The notes under the pieces are model-generated. The model had not been told where the DNA came from, did not search any database, and saw nothing but the letters and a program-made list of their open reading frames with translations. A program made the position numbers and the translations under genes. Positions 9,079-16,964 of a stretch of 64,000 nucleotides of DNA are shown here, in pieces. Each line of letters starts with the position of its first letter. Positions within the stretch are counted from its first letter, which is position 1. This DNA is from an uncultured Oscillospiraceae bacterium (GTDB lineage Bacteria; Bacillota; Clostridia; Oscillospirales; Oscillospiraceae), in NCBI GenBank assembly GCA_947626845.1, contig CANQTW010000003.1, forward strand, positions 62,001 through 126,000, in the 5' to 3' direction.

Positions 9079-10448
9079 TATTCAAGCTCCATCACGATCT
9101 CTTTGAAGGTATTTCCGCGCTCTGCAAAATTTTTGAAGCGGTCAAAGGAGGTGCAGGCTGGCGACAGAATCACCACGTCGCCCTCTCCCGCCGCGGCGCT
9201 GGCCGCAAAAACGGCGTCTTTAAAATCATCCTTTTTGATGATCGGCCCGTCAAAGCCCGCGTCCTTCGCCGCCTTTTCAATCTTATCCGCTGTGAGGCCG
9301 GTCAGGACCAGCGCCTTCACATGCTCTCGGATATCCTCCCCCAGGGAGTCAAAAGGTACGCCCTTGTCCTTGCCGCCGGCGATCAGAATGACCTTTTGAT
9401 CAAAGGACCGAAGCCCCGCCCTGGTGCGGGAGGGTGAGGAGGCGATGGAGTCGTTATAATATTTTACCCCGCGCAGCTCCCGGACAAGCTCGATCCTGTG
9501 CTCCACGCCCCGGAAGGTCCTGGCGGTGTTGACCATGGACTCGTTATCCACCGTCCCGTACAGGAGCGCGAAAGCGCCCAAATAGTTTTCCACGTTATGG
9601 TCTCCGGGAATGAATATCTCCCCGGCCTCCATAAGCCTTTCCGTCTTGCCGCCCAGGGAGGCGAAAATCGTGCCGTTTTCGCAGAACGCGCCGTTCTCCA
9701 CCGTGTCGCGGCGGGAAAAGAACCTGACCCCCTCCCCCGCTGTTTGGGCAAAGGCGCGGGTGATGTCATTGTCGGCGTTCAGCACCACGATCTGCGGGTG
9801 AGGCGTGTTCTGAAAGATGTTGCGCTTGGCGTTCACATACTCGTCCATTGTTTTGTGTTTGTCCAGGTGATTGGGCGCCACATTCGTCACCAGCGCCCTT
9901 GTGGGGGATTTTTTCATGGTCATCAGCTGGAAGGAGGACAGCTCCAGCACCGCCACGTCCTCCGGCTTCATGCCGTCGGCCTTGTCCAGAAGCGGCGTCC
10001 CGATATTTCCGCCCACATGGACGGTCTTTCCCCCCGCCTTCAGCATCTCGGCGATGACCGTCGTGGTGGTGGTCTTCCCGTCAGAACCGGTGACGGCGTA
10101 GATGGGACACGGGCAGACCTCAAAAAAGGCCTCCATCTCACTGGTGAGTACAGCGCCCTTTTCAACGGCTTTGGCGATCTCCGGCTCATGAGGCATGACG
10201 CCGGGCGAGCGGAAAATGACGTCTGCCTCGATATCCCTGAGATACTCCTCCCCGGTGATGATCCTGCACCCGTGCTCCAAAAGCTCCGTGGCGATATCTC
10301 CTAACTTATCCGGTCCGGCGGCGTCTCTGACGGTAAGGTCAACGCCGGCGTCCAGGAGCAGTCTCACCAGCGGCCTGTTGCTGACGCCAAGGCCGATGAC
10401 GGTGACGCGCTTGCCCCGGAGAGATTCGACATACTGAGAAAGTGTCAT
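9078..10448 (-). CDS. murD: UDP-N-acetylmuramoylalanine--D-glutamate ligase MurD
   Basis: A 456-residue Mur ligase that adds D-glutamate to UDP-MurNAc-L-Ala in the cytoplasm, using ATP. It has the N-terminal Rossmann-like GLGVSNRPLVRLLLDAG, the ATP-binding TGSDGKTTTTTVIAEML (about residue 112), VTNVAPNHLDKHKTMDEY in the central domain and the C-terminal GGKDKG. A longer open frame reaches 10661. However, the ATG at 10448 with a GAGGT SD gives the standard start (MTLSQYVESLRGKRVTVIGL), and the extra segment would run into rnpB. It is divergently placed from rnpB and not grouped with other mur genes here. Confidence 0.96.
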   Translation of the reverse strand: MTLSQYVESLRGKRVTVIGLGVSNRPLVRLLLDAGVDLTVRDAAGPDKLGDIATELLEHGCRIITGEEYLRDIEADVIFRSPGVMPHEPEIAKAVEKGAVLTSEMEAFFEVCPCPIYAVTGSDGKTTTTTVIAEMLKAGGKTVHVGGNIGTPLLDKADGMKPEDVAVLELSSFQLMTMKKSPTRALVTNVAPNHLDKHKTMDEYVNAKRNIFQNTPHPQIVVLNADNDITRAFAQTAGEGVRFFSRRDTVENGAFCENGTIFASLGGKTERLMEAGEIFIPGDHNVENYLGAFALLYGTVDNESMVNTARTFRGVEHRIELVRELRGVKYYNDSIASSPSRTRAGLRSFDQKVILIAGGKDKGVPFDSLGEDIREHVKALVLTGLTADKIEKAAKDAGFDGPIIKKDDFKDAVFAASAAAGEGDVVILSPACTSFDRFKNFAERGNTFKEIVMELE

Positions 10449-10514
10449 AGTAAACCTCACTGATGAAATGGATATTCCCATTATACTACAGTCCGCTCGG
10501 ATTTGCAATTGTGT

Positions 10515-10543
10515 TTGACAAACAGGAGGGAATGATTTAAAAT
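10515..10543 (+). promoter_or_regulatory. Sigma-A promoter of rnpB
   Basis: TTGACA at 10515-10520, a 17-nt spacer and TAAAAT at 10538-10543. The distance from the -10 box to the first base of the P1 helix (10551) is 7 nt, exactly where the start point is expected. Confidence 0.85.
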
Positions 10544-10550
10544 ATTCCAC

Positions 10551-11001
10551 GGTGACCGGGCCGGACAGCCGCGGGCGCGTAAGCGCGTGAGGAAAGTCCG
10601 GGCTCCACAGGGCAAGGATAACGGGTAACACCCGCCAGGGGCGACCCTCGGACAAGTGCAACAGAAATAGACTTCCTTCCCCATAATGGGCCCCCGCGAA
10701 ATCAACGATTTCGTGGGGAGAGCCGGAGCGAAGTCAGCGTGTGAGGTGTTTGGCAGGAGCCATTGGCTTATGCCAAGCACCGAATAACGCGGCTTCCGCG
10801 ACGACGAAGGAGATGGTGGAAAAGTGGGGTAAGAGCCCACTCGGAGTATGGAGACATGCTTCCGCTGTAAACTCTATCCGGAGCAACTACGGGGACACAA
10901 GGGCGGCCCGTCCGTCCCCCAAACGGCTTGAACCGTCGGGCAACCGCCGGTGTAGATTAATGGCTGTCCACGACAGAACCCGGCTTACAGGCCCGGTCAC
11001 C
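10551..11001 (+). ncRNA. rnpB: RNase P RNA (bacterial type A)
   Basis: The catalytic RNA of RNase P, about 451 nt, which removes 5' leaders from precursor tRNAs. The ends pair as helix P1 (GGTGACCGGGCC with GGCCCGGTCACC). The conserved core is clear near the 5' end (GAGGAAAGTCCGGGCTCC, about 10589-10606), and the 3' core has ACGACAGAACCCGGCTTACAG. It is preceded by a consensus promoter and followed by an intrinsic terminator. The long variable part in the middle fits type A with extended peripheral helices. Boundaries are set by P1 pairing and could be off by a few bases. Confidence 0.96.
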
Positions 11002-11007
11002 TATAAA

Positions 11008-11041
11008 AACGAGGCCCCGATTGACCGGAGCCTCGTTTTTT
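11008..11041. terminator. Bidirectional terminator between rnpB and yebC
   Basis: AACGAGGC (11007-11014) pairs with GCCTCGTT (11030-11037). An inner CCG/CGG step follows, and T tracts flank the stem on both strands (TTTTTT at 11036-11041; AAAAA at 11005-11009 read from the other side). It can end rnpB on the plus strand and yebC on the minus strand. Confidence 0.85.
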
Positions 11042-11052
11042 GCGTTATTTCC

Positions 11053-11790
11053 TCAGTCCTCGTCCCAGTTGTGCCAGACGTTCTGGATATCGTCGTTGTC
11101 GTCCATCAGCTCCAGCATCTTCTCGAACTTCTTGATGTTCTCCTCGTCGGTGAGCTTGATATAATTCTGAGGCACCATCTCCACCTGGGCGGAGACGAAT
11201 TTATACTTCTTGGCCTCCAGCGCCTCCAGGACGGCGGGGAAATCGTCGGGGGCGGTATAGACCTCAAAGGTCTCTCCCTCCGCGCTCATGTCCTCGGCGC
11301 CGGCCTCCAGCGCGTCCATCATCACGGTGTCCTCGTCGTAATCCTCGTCCTCGTTGTCGATGACAATAACGCCCTTCTTCTCAAAGGACCAGCTGACGCA
11401 CCCGGCTGCGCCCATATTCCCGCCGTATTTGTCAAAGAGGTGCCGGACCTCGGAGGCGGTGCGGTTGCGGTTATCGGTCATGGCGTCCACAATAACGGCC
11501 ACGCCCTCAGGGCCGTAGCCCTCATAGGTGACGGACTCGAAGTTGTCTCCGCCGGCGCTGCCCGCAGCCTTCTCCAGGGTCCTTTTTATGTTGTCGTTGG
11601 GCATATTGGCGGCCTTGGCCTTGGCGATGACGGTGGCCAGGCGGGAGTTGTTGGCCGGGTCGATGGAGCCGCCGCCCTCCTTCACCGCCACGATCATCTC
11701 ACGGGCGATCTTTGTAAAGGCCTGGGCGCGCTTGGCGTCCGCCGCGCCCTTTGTTTTCTGTATGTTATGCCATTTGGAGTGTCCTGACAT
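11053..11790 (-). CDS. yebC: YebC/PmpR family regulatory protein
   Basis: A 245-residue YebC/TACO1-family protein, known by its start MSGHSKWHNIQKTKGAADAK and by NMPNDNIKRTLEKA near residue 75. Members were described as DNA-binding regulators and more recently as factors that help ribosomes move through proline-rich stretches. Length and domain order are normal. The open frame extends upstream to 11853, but the ATG at 11790 behind GGAAGG gives the invariant family N-terminus. It is probably transcribed alone and ends at the terminator shared with rnpB. An acidic linker (DNEDEDYDEDT) near residue 165 is ordinary for the family. Confidence 0.95.
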   Translation of the reverse strand: MSGHSKWHNIQKTKGAADAKRAQAFTKIAREMIVAVKEGGGSIDPANNSRLATVIAKAKAANMPNDNIKRTLEKAAGSAGGDNFESVTYEGYGPEGVAVIVDAMTDNRNRTASEVRHLFDKYGGNMGAAGCVSWSFEKKGVIVIDNEDEDYDEDTVMMDALEAGAEDMSAEGETFEVYTAPDDFPAVLEALEAKKYKFVSAQVEMVPQNYIKLTDEENIKKFEKMLELMDDNDDIQNVWHNWDED

Positions 11791-11859
11791 AGTAAACCTT
11801 CCTTCCGTGTACACAGATAAGGTTAGTATAGCACAAAGATTTTCCTTTGGCAATGAATA

Positions 11860-11888
11860 TTGTCTATTTTTTTGAGCAATAATATATT
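11860..11888 (+). promoter_or_regulatory. Possible promoter of the 39-aa Asn/Gln peptide
   Basis: TTGTCT (11860-11865), a 17-nt spacer, then TATATT (11883-11888). This matches the sigma-A consensus in 4 of 6 and 5 of 6 positions. The sequence is AT-rich, so a sporulation sigma factor is also possible. Confidence 0.45.
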
Positions 11889-11910
11889 CAACCTCAGGAG
11901 GTGAAAATCA

Positions 11911-12030
11911 ATGAGCAACAATCAGAACAAGAATAACCAGCAGAACAACAATAACCGCAACAACCAGCAGCAGAACAACAATCAGCAGAACCAGCAGCAG
12001 AACAATAACCAGCAGAACCACCAGAACTGA
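11911..12030 (+). CDS. 39-residue Asn/Gln-only low-complexity peptide
   Basis: A 40-codon ORF, too short for most gene finders, whose product has 20 Asn and 14 Gln among 39 residues; the other five are Met, Ser, Lys, Arg and His. It looks genuinely expressed: AGGAGGTG is centred 8-10 nt before the ATG, a promoter-like sequence lies 23 nt upstream and a stem-loop follows the stop. No known domain can be assigned. Asn/Gln richness recalls gamma-type small acid-soluble spore proteins and some coat components of bacilli, and it lies next to sipL, so a spore role is conceivable. That is only inference. There is no signal peptide or membrane segment. Confidence 0.65.
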   Translation: MSNNQNKNNQQNNNNRNNQQQNNNQQNQQQNNNQQNHQN

Positions 12031-12036
12031 CAGAGG

Positions 12037-12068
12037 AACCCCCGTAGGCAATCACGCCTTCGGGGGTT
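12037..12068. terminator. Stem-loop between Asn/Gln peptide gene and sipL
   Basis: AACCCCCG (12037-12044) pairs with CGGGGGTT (12061-12068), with an inner AGGC/GCCT step and an AATCAC loop. The T tract downstream on the plus strand is interrupted (ATACATATTTT). It can end both convergent genes. Confidence 0.65.
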
Positions 12069-12082
12069 ATACATATTTTACA

Positions 12083-13597
12083 TCAAAGCCGCGGCACCAA
12101 AAGGACCGTCCCCTTCTCCGGCACGGCGTCGGGTTCAAGCCCGCTGGCCTCCAATATGGCCTCCTGGGTGGAGAAATGGCTTTTGGCCAGCGTCCAGAGG
12201 TCGTGAGAGGCGCACCTTACCACCGTCAGGGTGGGCAGATCGGCCTTGTCCAGCGCCTGCTCCTCCTGAAGCTCCAGGCACTCCACATACGCCTCGTTCA
12301 TCTCCTCCACACGGCTCACCTCCGCCTCCAGACCGGCCCGAAGCTCAATAGCGCCGTCGTTGATGTTCACCTGGATATCTCCCGCCACGCTCACGCATCC
12401 CAACTCGCCGCCGGCGGGAAGCTTCCACTCGGTTTCCACTCTGCGCGAGGAAGCCGATATTTCACCGGAGGCGTTTTCATAGAGCACGGACGCCTGCAAT
12501 ACCGTCACGGCTACCCGCCCCTCCTGGGCGTTCCTGACGTTTCCCGCGACGGTGTTCGCGGTGACCGACAGCACCTTCGCCGCCCGCTCCGCCGTAGGTA
12601 CGGAGACAGCCGCCTCGCTGTGAAGCTTCTCCCGTCCCAAAAGGCACTCCGTCCCGCACTGGCCCATGGTCAGCTCCACCGGACATTTTACGCTGTAAGC
12701 GTCCGTGACGCGCTCCGTGGCCGTGTCCGCGTAAGCCACGCACTGGCATACGGCGTGGATCTCCAGGCTCAGGGTGTCTCCGCCGCTCTCGTCCATAAGA
12801 CTGCGGGTGGAATAGAAGCTGGTCACGGCCATAGCCACGTCAAAATCAGCCGCCTCCCCCACCGCGTCCGTCTCCACGATCTGTGAGAAGGGGGAGACCA
12901 GCGTCTCATGGGTAAGCCCGCCTTCCTTACCCTCATAGAGTACGTCGGTCAACGCGGTGCCCTTGACCACCGCGCGGCTGCCCACGGCCTTGGCGCTCTC
13001 CACCGTCAGGGCCGTGCGGGCGCGGAGGATCTCCCCCACCGCCGGGGCGCCTTCCCGGAATCTGGCCTCATCCGTGATGACAAAGGTCTTTTCCGTCACC
13101 GAGACCGGCAGACGCGCCGTCCCTGAACAGGTCTTATAATAGACGCCCTCCGTCTCCTTCGGTACGGTATTCACAAGGGCCGCCGGCATATAGAGCCGTG
13201 CGTCGCAGGCACACTCGGCCCGGACCACCACCTTACGGGGATTCACCGTCCTGGCGTCTGCGCCGGTAAGGGTCAACGTCGCCGTCATCAGCGCGTCGCT
13301 CAGCTCCTCCGGGCAGTCCCCCGTGATCTCCATGGGAACGGATACCGCGATCTTCCGCACGCCCCTGCCCGACTCCGGCACATACAGTACCGTCAGCTCC
13401 GCCGTGGCCGTGACGGTGACGCGCCCGTCGGAGGAGTCCTTGCCCCGCAGGCACACCGTCCCCCCTGTATCCAGGATGCGCAATATATCCGGCAGGGCGT
13501 CCGGCACGATGGCCTCCGCCGTCTCCTCCCTGACCAGCGTCCGGCGCAGCGCGGGCTTCTGGAAGCTGATCCTGTCGGCTTTCAGGTCTATATTCAT
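12083..13597 (-). CDS. sipL: SipL-like spore coat assembly protein (DUF3794 repeats plus LysM)
   Basis: A 504-residue protein with repeated DUF3794 modules (signature near residues 30-50, VPDALPDILRILDTGGTV, and again in the central part) and a C-terminal LysM domain (about 452-503, SHDLWTLAKSHFSTQEAILE to VLLVPRL). This is the arrangement of clostridial SipL, which binds SpoIVA through the LysM end and is needed to anchor the coat around the forespore. No signal peptide is present, as expected for a mother-cell cytosolic protein. The ATG at 13597 has GGAGAGG six bases upstream; a TTG two codons earlier is less likely. SpoIVA itself is not in the window. Confidence 0.88.
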   Translation of the reverse strand: MNIDLKADRISFQKPALRRTLVREETAEAIVPDALPDILRILDTGGTVCLRGKDSSDGRVTVTATAELTVLYVPESGRGVRKIAVSVPMEITGDCPEELSDALMTATLTLTGADARTVNPRKVVVRAECACDARLYMPAALVNTVPKETEGVYYKTCSGTARLPVSVTEKTFVITDEARFREGAPAVGEILRARTALTVESAKAVGSRAVVKGTALTDVLYEGKEGGLTHETLVSPFSQIVETDAVGEAADFDVAMAVTSFYSTRSLMDESGGDTLSLEIHAVCQCVAYADTATERVTDAYSVKCPVELTMGQCGTECLLGREKLHSEAAVSVPTAERAAKVLSVTANTVAGNVRNAQEGRVAVTVLQASVLYENASGEISASSRRVETEWKLPAGGELGCVSVAGDIQVNINDGAIELRAGLEAEVSRVEEMNEAYVECLELQEEQALDKADLPTLTVVRCASHDLWTLAKSHFSTQEAILEASGLEPDAVPEKGTVLLVPRL

Positions 13598-13714
13598 AAG
13601 CAACCTCTCCTAATCAGTTTATTGACTGTGAGAGTATATGACCGTTGTCCACCTGATATGACTCCGGCCCTCAAATCATTGCCGGAGCCAAAGCGGCCAT
13701 ACAGCGCGGCTCCG

Positions 13715-13864
13715 TCAGCACCGGCGGGTGATGCTGATGCCTACGCAGATCAAAAACACCCCCAGGATAAACCACCAGAAGGAGGTCGGCAGGACAAGGG
13801 AGAGGATCACCATCACCCCCGCCGCCGCAATGATCCAGCCAATCGTCTTGTTCCGCCTTTTCAC
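13715..13864 (-). CDS. Small two-helix membrane protein, 49 residues
   Basis: A short minus-strand ORF starting with GTG at 13864, 8 nt after AGGGGGG. The product starts with a basic stretch (KRRNK), followed by one hydrophobic segment (about residues 7-25), a short PTSFWW turn and a second hydrophobic segment (about 31-46), ending in TRRC. This is a small hairpin-like membrane protein of a kind common in clostridia. I do not recognise a named family. It lies between sipL and rsgA and has its own upstream region with a 13-bp inverted repeat. The alternative plus-strand ORF at 13622-13939 has poor composition and no SD, so I prefer this reading. Confidence 0.6.
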   Translation of the reverse strand: MKRRNKTIGWIIAAAGVMVILSLVLPTSFWWFILGVFLICVGISITRRC

Positions 13865-13882
13865 ACCGCAGCCCCCCTATTG

Positions 13883-13949
13883 ATACTAATATCTAATAAA
13901 ACAAGAAATCCTCGCCGCTCGGTGTCTCCTTATAAATAGATATTAGTAT
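13883..13949. repeat. 13-bp inverted repeat upstream of the 49-aa membrane protein
   Basis: ATACTAATATCTA (13883-13895) and TAGATATTAGTAT (13937-13949) are perfect inverted copies 41 nt apart. Each sits in a wider copy of T(G/C)ATACTAATATCTA, whose core GATActaaTATC is itself nearly palindromic. They look like paired protein-binding sites, or stems of a leader hairpin. Confidence 0.6.
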
Positions 13950-14047
13950 GAATGTTCCATTCTATGCGAAAAAGGCCCTGAATGTGAATATGCCTCCCCA
14001 CTTTTGGGAAGGCATTAAAAATAATTTAAATTTTTTCAAAAAAGCAC

Positions 14048-14076
14048 TTGACAAACGATTATATTTATGCTATAAT
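14048..14076 (+). promoter_or_regulatory. Perfect consensus sigma-A promoter pointing into the 3' end of rsgA
   Basis: TTGACA (14048-14053), a 17-nt spacer and TATAAT (14071-14076) match the consensus at all 12 positions. Transcription would start near 14083 and run antisense across rsgA. No plus-strand gene follows. Confidence 0.6.
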
Positions 14077-14098
14077 GCTTTGTGAGACGGGGAAAGGA

Positions 14099-14971
14099 CT
14101 AATTTTGCTCCTTCCGTTCCCAGGCGTTGACGCTCTTCAGCTGCTCGTATAGCCGCGTGTAGCTTTTGTGGCGGGTGGGGCAAATTTTGCCCTCCTGAAG
14201 GGCCTCCAGCAGGCCGCACCCCCGCTCTTTTGTGTGGGAACAGCCCACAAAGCGGCAGGCGTCTATGTAAGGGGCGAAGTCCGGAAAGGCGTACTGGAGC
14301 TTTTTCGGATCGGTGAGCTCCATGCTCTCCAGGTCAAAGGCGGCGAAGCCGGGAGTATCGGCGATCATGGCCCCGTCGGGGGTTTTGAAAATCTCCACAT
14401 GGCGTGTGGTATGGCGTCCACGGCCCAGCTTCTGGCTGACCTCCCCTGTGGGAATGGCCAGCGCGGGACAGATGGCGTTCAATAGGCTGGACTTGCCCAC
14501 GCCGGAGTTGCCGGTAAACACGCTGAACTTCCCTCGCAGCTCATGTTTCAATCCTTCCAGGCCCTCGCCGGTGACGGCGCTGGTGAGGGCTGTGCGAAAG
14601 CCTGCCCTTTTATAGATATCCATAAGGGCCTCCGCCCGGTTCTCGTCGGCCTTGTTGACGCAGATCAGCACCTCCGCTCCGGCGCTGACCGCAATAGCGG
14701 TCATGCGGTCTATGAGGAAGGGATCGGTGACGGGGACAGCCCCGGAGGCGACGATCACCATCTGGTCGATGTTGGCGACAGGCGGGCGGGAAAAGCGGTT
14801 GCGGCGCGGAAAAACGGCGTCTACAACGCCCTCCCCCGTGCCGGTGAGGGTATAGCTTACCCTATCGCCCACCAGCGGGCTTTCCCCCGTGTGCCGGAGC
14901 TTTCCCCTGGCGCGGCAGGTGACAAGAGCCTCTCCGGCCTCCACATAGTAGAAGCCGCTGAGGGCCTTCAT
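14099..14971 (-). CDS. rsgA: Ribosome small subunit-dependent GTPase A
   Basis: A 290-residue circularly permuted GTPase that checks late maturation of the 30S subunit. It has an N-terminal OB-fold and motifs in permuted order: G4 NKAD (106-109), then G1 GNSGVGKS (154-161), then G3 DTPGF (205-209). A C-terminal zinc-binding segment follows (CRFVGCSHTKERGCG, near 240). The longer open frame to 15145 overlaps the kinase gene. The ATG at 14971 after GGGGAGG gives the family N-terminus and lies just past the prkC stop (14982). It is the last gene of the yicC-to-rsgA run; rpe and thiN, which often follow in Bacillus, are absent. Confidence 0.95.
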   Translation of the reverse strand: MKALSGFYYVEAGEALVTCRARGKLRHTGESPLVGDRVSYTLTGTGEGVVDAVFPRRNRFSRPPVANIDQMVIVASGAVPVTDPFLIDRMTAIAVSAGAEVLICVNKADENRAEALMDIYKRAGFRTALTSAVTGEGLEGLKHELRGKFSVFTGNSGVGKSSLLNAICPALAIPTGEVSQKLGRGRHTTRHVEIFKTPDGAMIADTPGFAAFDLESMELTDPKKLQYAFPDFAPYIDACRFVGCSHTKERGCGLLEALQEGKICPTRHKSYTRLYEQLKSVNAWERKEQN

Positions 14972-14981
14972 GATCCTCCCC

Positions 14982-16916
14982 TCAGCCACTGACGGAGACG
15001 CCCTCGCCGTCGTCGGGATTGCCCTGTTCCCCGTCCTCCGGGCCGTTGTCCTGGCCGTTGTCACCGGTATTGTCGCCGCCGGGGATGGTCGTCCCGCCGC
15101 CGATGGGTCCGGTCTCGGTGGGCACGGTGGGCTGGGTGGGTTCATCCTGAGGCTCCGGCCCCAGGGAGATATAGAAGGTCACCTCTGTCCCCTCCTCCAC
15201 CAGGGTATCCGGGTCGGGGTTCTGCTGGAAGACGCGGCCGCGGGTGACGTCGGCGTTGAATTCCTCCACCTTGACGCCCACAAGGCCGTACTCCTGAAGC
15301 TTCTCCATAGCGGTGGCCTCCCGCAGGGAGAGCAGGTTGGGCACCTTCACCTGATGGATTTCAGGCCCCGTGGAGTACTGGAGCACGATGGTCATGCCGG
15401 GGGTCAATACCGTGCCCTCTGCTGGGAACTGATTGAACACGTAGTCGGGTGTGTAGGAATCGTGGGACGTTGGCTCCACCCGGATATCCAGGTCCAGCTT
15501 CTTTTCGGAGCTGATCTGCTGCAGCTTCGTCCTGGCGTCCCGGTAGTCCTCGTTGATGAGATACGGCATCCTGACCTCCTCCTTACCGGCGGCAATGGTC
15601 AGCGTAATGGGTATCTTCTCCTCGGTCAGGGTGAATGTCCTGGAGGCGGAGGGGTCCTGTTTCAGGATGTAGCCTTCAGGATTTTCGGACTCGTTGTCGT
15701 ATTTCGGGGGCATAAAGGTGTAATATCTAAGATATTCCTCGTTGTTGATGACCTGGTCATACATAGCCCCTACGAAATTGGGGACAGTGATCCGCTCCTC
15801 CTCGTCGGGCATAATGAGGTCCTTCAGGAAATACTGCCACATGACCGAGAAGAGCAGGACCAGCAGGATGATGATGCAGAAAATACCCACCAGCATGGTG
15901 TTCCGGCCCGCCTTGCGCCGGTTTTCCCGGTACTGGTCGGGGGTCACGCGGTTCCTGGTGGCCCCATTGCCGCTGATGTGCCGGCGGACGTTTTCAACGC
16001 CGGAGATGTTTTTCACAACGGGCACGGAGCGGGTGGCGTCCATGTCATCGGCCATGGAGGGGATGGTGGAATAGTTGAAACGGATGGAGGGATTCTTGCG
16101 GAAATCCTCCAGGTCCGCGATCATCTCCGTGGCGGACTGATAGCGTGTGTTGATATTGGGGTCCATGGCCTTCATGGTGATCTCCTCAAGGCCGATGGGG
16201 ATATCCGGGTTGATCTCACGGGGCTGGAGCGGCACGGAGGAGATATGCTGGATGGCGATGGAAACCGGAGAATCCCCCTCAAAGGGCAGTCGAGAGGTGA
16301 GCATCTCGTACATGACCACGCCCACAGAGTAGAGGTCGGAGCGGGTATCCGCCGCGTCGCCCTTGGCCTGCTCCGGGGAGATATAGTGTACCGACCCCAG
16401 GGTCTGCTTGGTCAGCGTGTTCTGGGTGGTGAGCAGGCGCGCGATACCAAAGTCGGCCACCTTCACGTTGCCGTCTTTGAGGAGCATGATGTTGTGGGGC
16501 TTGATGTCCCTGTGGATGATACCGCGGGAATGGGCGTGCTCCAGGGCCTTGACGATCTGCGTGGTGAAGTGGAGGGCTTCTTTCCAGTTGAGGATCCCCT
16601 TGCGGTTTATGTACTGCTTCAGGGTGATGCCCTCGATCAGCTCCATGACGATATAGTCCACCCCGCCGGAGTGGTTCACGTCATAGACCGAGACGATATT
16701 CGGGTGAGACAGCATGGCCACGGCCTGGCTTTCGGCGTGAAAACGCCGCCGGAGGTCGGGGTCCTGGGCCAGATCGGCCTTCAGTATTTTGATGGCCACA
16801 AAACGGTTCAGCCTGTGATCCAGCGCCTTATAGACCACGGCCATACCGCCGGAGCCTATCTTCTCCAGTATCTCATACCTGTCGTCCAGGGCTTTTCCTA
16901 TATACATATCATCCAT
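14982..16916 (-). CDS. prkC: PASTA-domain Ser/Thr protein kinase PrkC/PknB
   Basis: A 644-residue transmembrane kinase. The cytosolic kinase domain spans about residues 12-275 (GSGGMAVVYKA glycine loop, Lys43 in VAIKIL, HRDIKPHN catalytic loop, DFGIAR). A Lys/Arg-rich juxtamembrane part and one membrane helix follow near 330-350. Three PASTA repeats come next (from about 360, 425 and 500), then a low-complexity Gly/Asp/Pro tail. PASTA repeats sense muropeptides or lipid II, so the kinase links cell-wall state or germination signals to protein phosphorylation. The cognate phosphatase prpC is immediately upstream. The ATG at 16916 has GGGAGG six bases before it. Confidence 0.96.
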   Translation of the reverse strand: MDDMYIGKALDDRYEILEKIGSGGMAVVYKALDHRLNRFVAIKILKADLAQDPDLRRRFHAESQAVAMLSHPNIVSVYDVNHSGGVDYIVMELIEGITLKQYINRKGILNWKEALHFTTQIVKALEHAHSRGIIHRDIKPHNIMLLKDGNVKVADFGIARLLTTQNTLTKQTLGSVHYISPEQAKGDAADTRSDLYSVGVVMYEMLTSRLPFEGDSPVSIAIQHISSVPLQPREINPDIPIGLEEITMKAMDPNINTRYQSATEMIADLEDFRKNPSIRFNYSTIPSMADDMDATRSVPVVKNISGVENVRRHISGNGATRNRVTPDQYRENRRKAGRNTMLVGIFCIIILLVLLFSVMWQYFLKDLIMPDEEERITVPNFVGAMYDQVINNEEYLRYYTFMPPKYDNESENPEGYILKQDPSASRTFTLTEEKIPITLTIAAGKEEVRMPYLINEDYRDARTKLQQISSEKKLDLDIRVEPTSHDSYTPDYVFNQFPAEGTVLTPGMTIVLQYSTGPEIHQVKVPNLLSLREATAMEKLQEYGLVGVKVEEFNADVTRGRVFQQNPDPDTLVEEGTEVTFYISLGPEPQDEPTQPTVPTETGPIGGGTTIPGGDNTGDNGQDNGPEDGEQGNPDDGEGVSVSG

Positions 16917-16964
16917 AATGATCCTCCCTGCGCCGCGCGCGCAAAAAGTATTTCTGAATGCCGG

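Noticed and set aside
7615..9399. Plus-strand ORF of 594 codons
   Set aside because: Shadow of yunB, the YnbB-like gene and murD; no motifs.
11911..12030. Repeated AAC/CAG codons as a tandem repeat or CRISPR-like array
   Set aside because: No regular unit or spacers; it is low-complexity coding sequence with a start, SD and stop.
13622..13939. Plus-strand ORF of 105 codons
   Set aside because: Composition is Pro/Arg/His-rich without a domain, there is no SD, and it lies opposite a better small membrane-protein gene.
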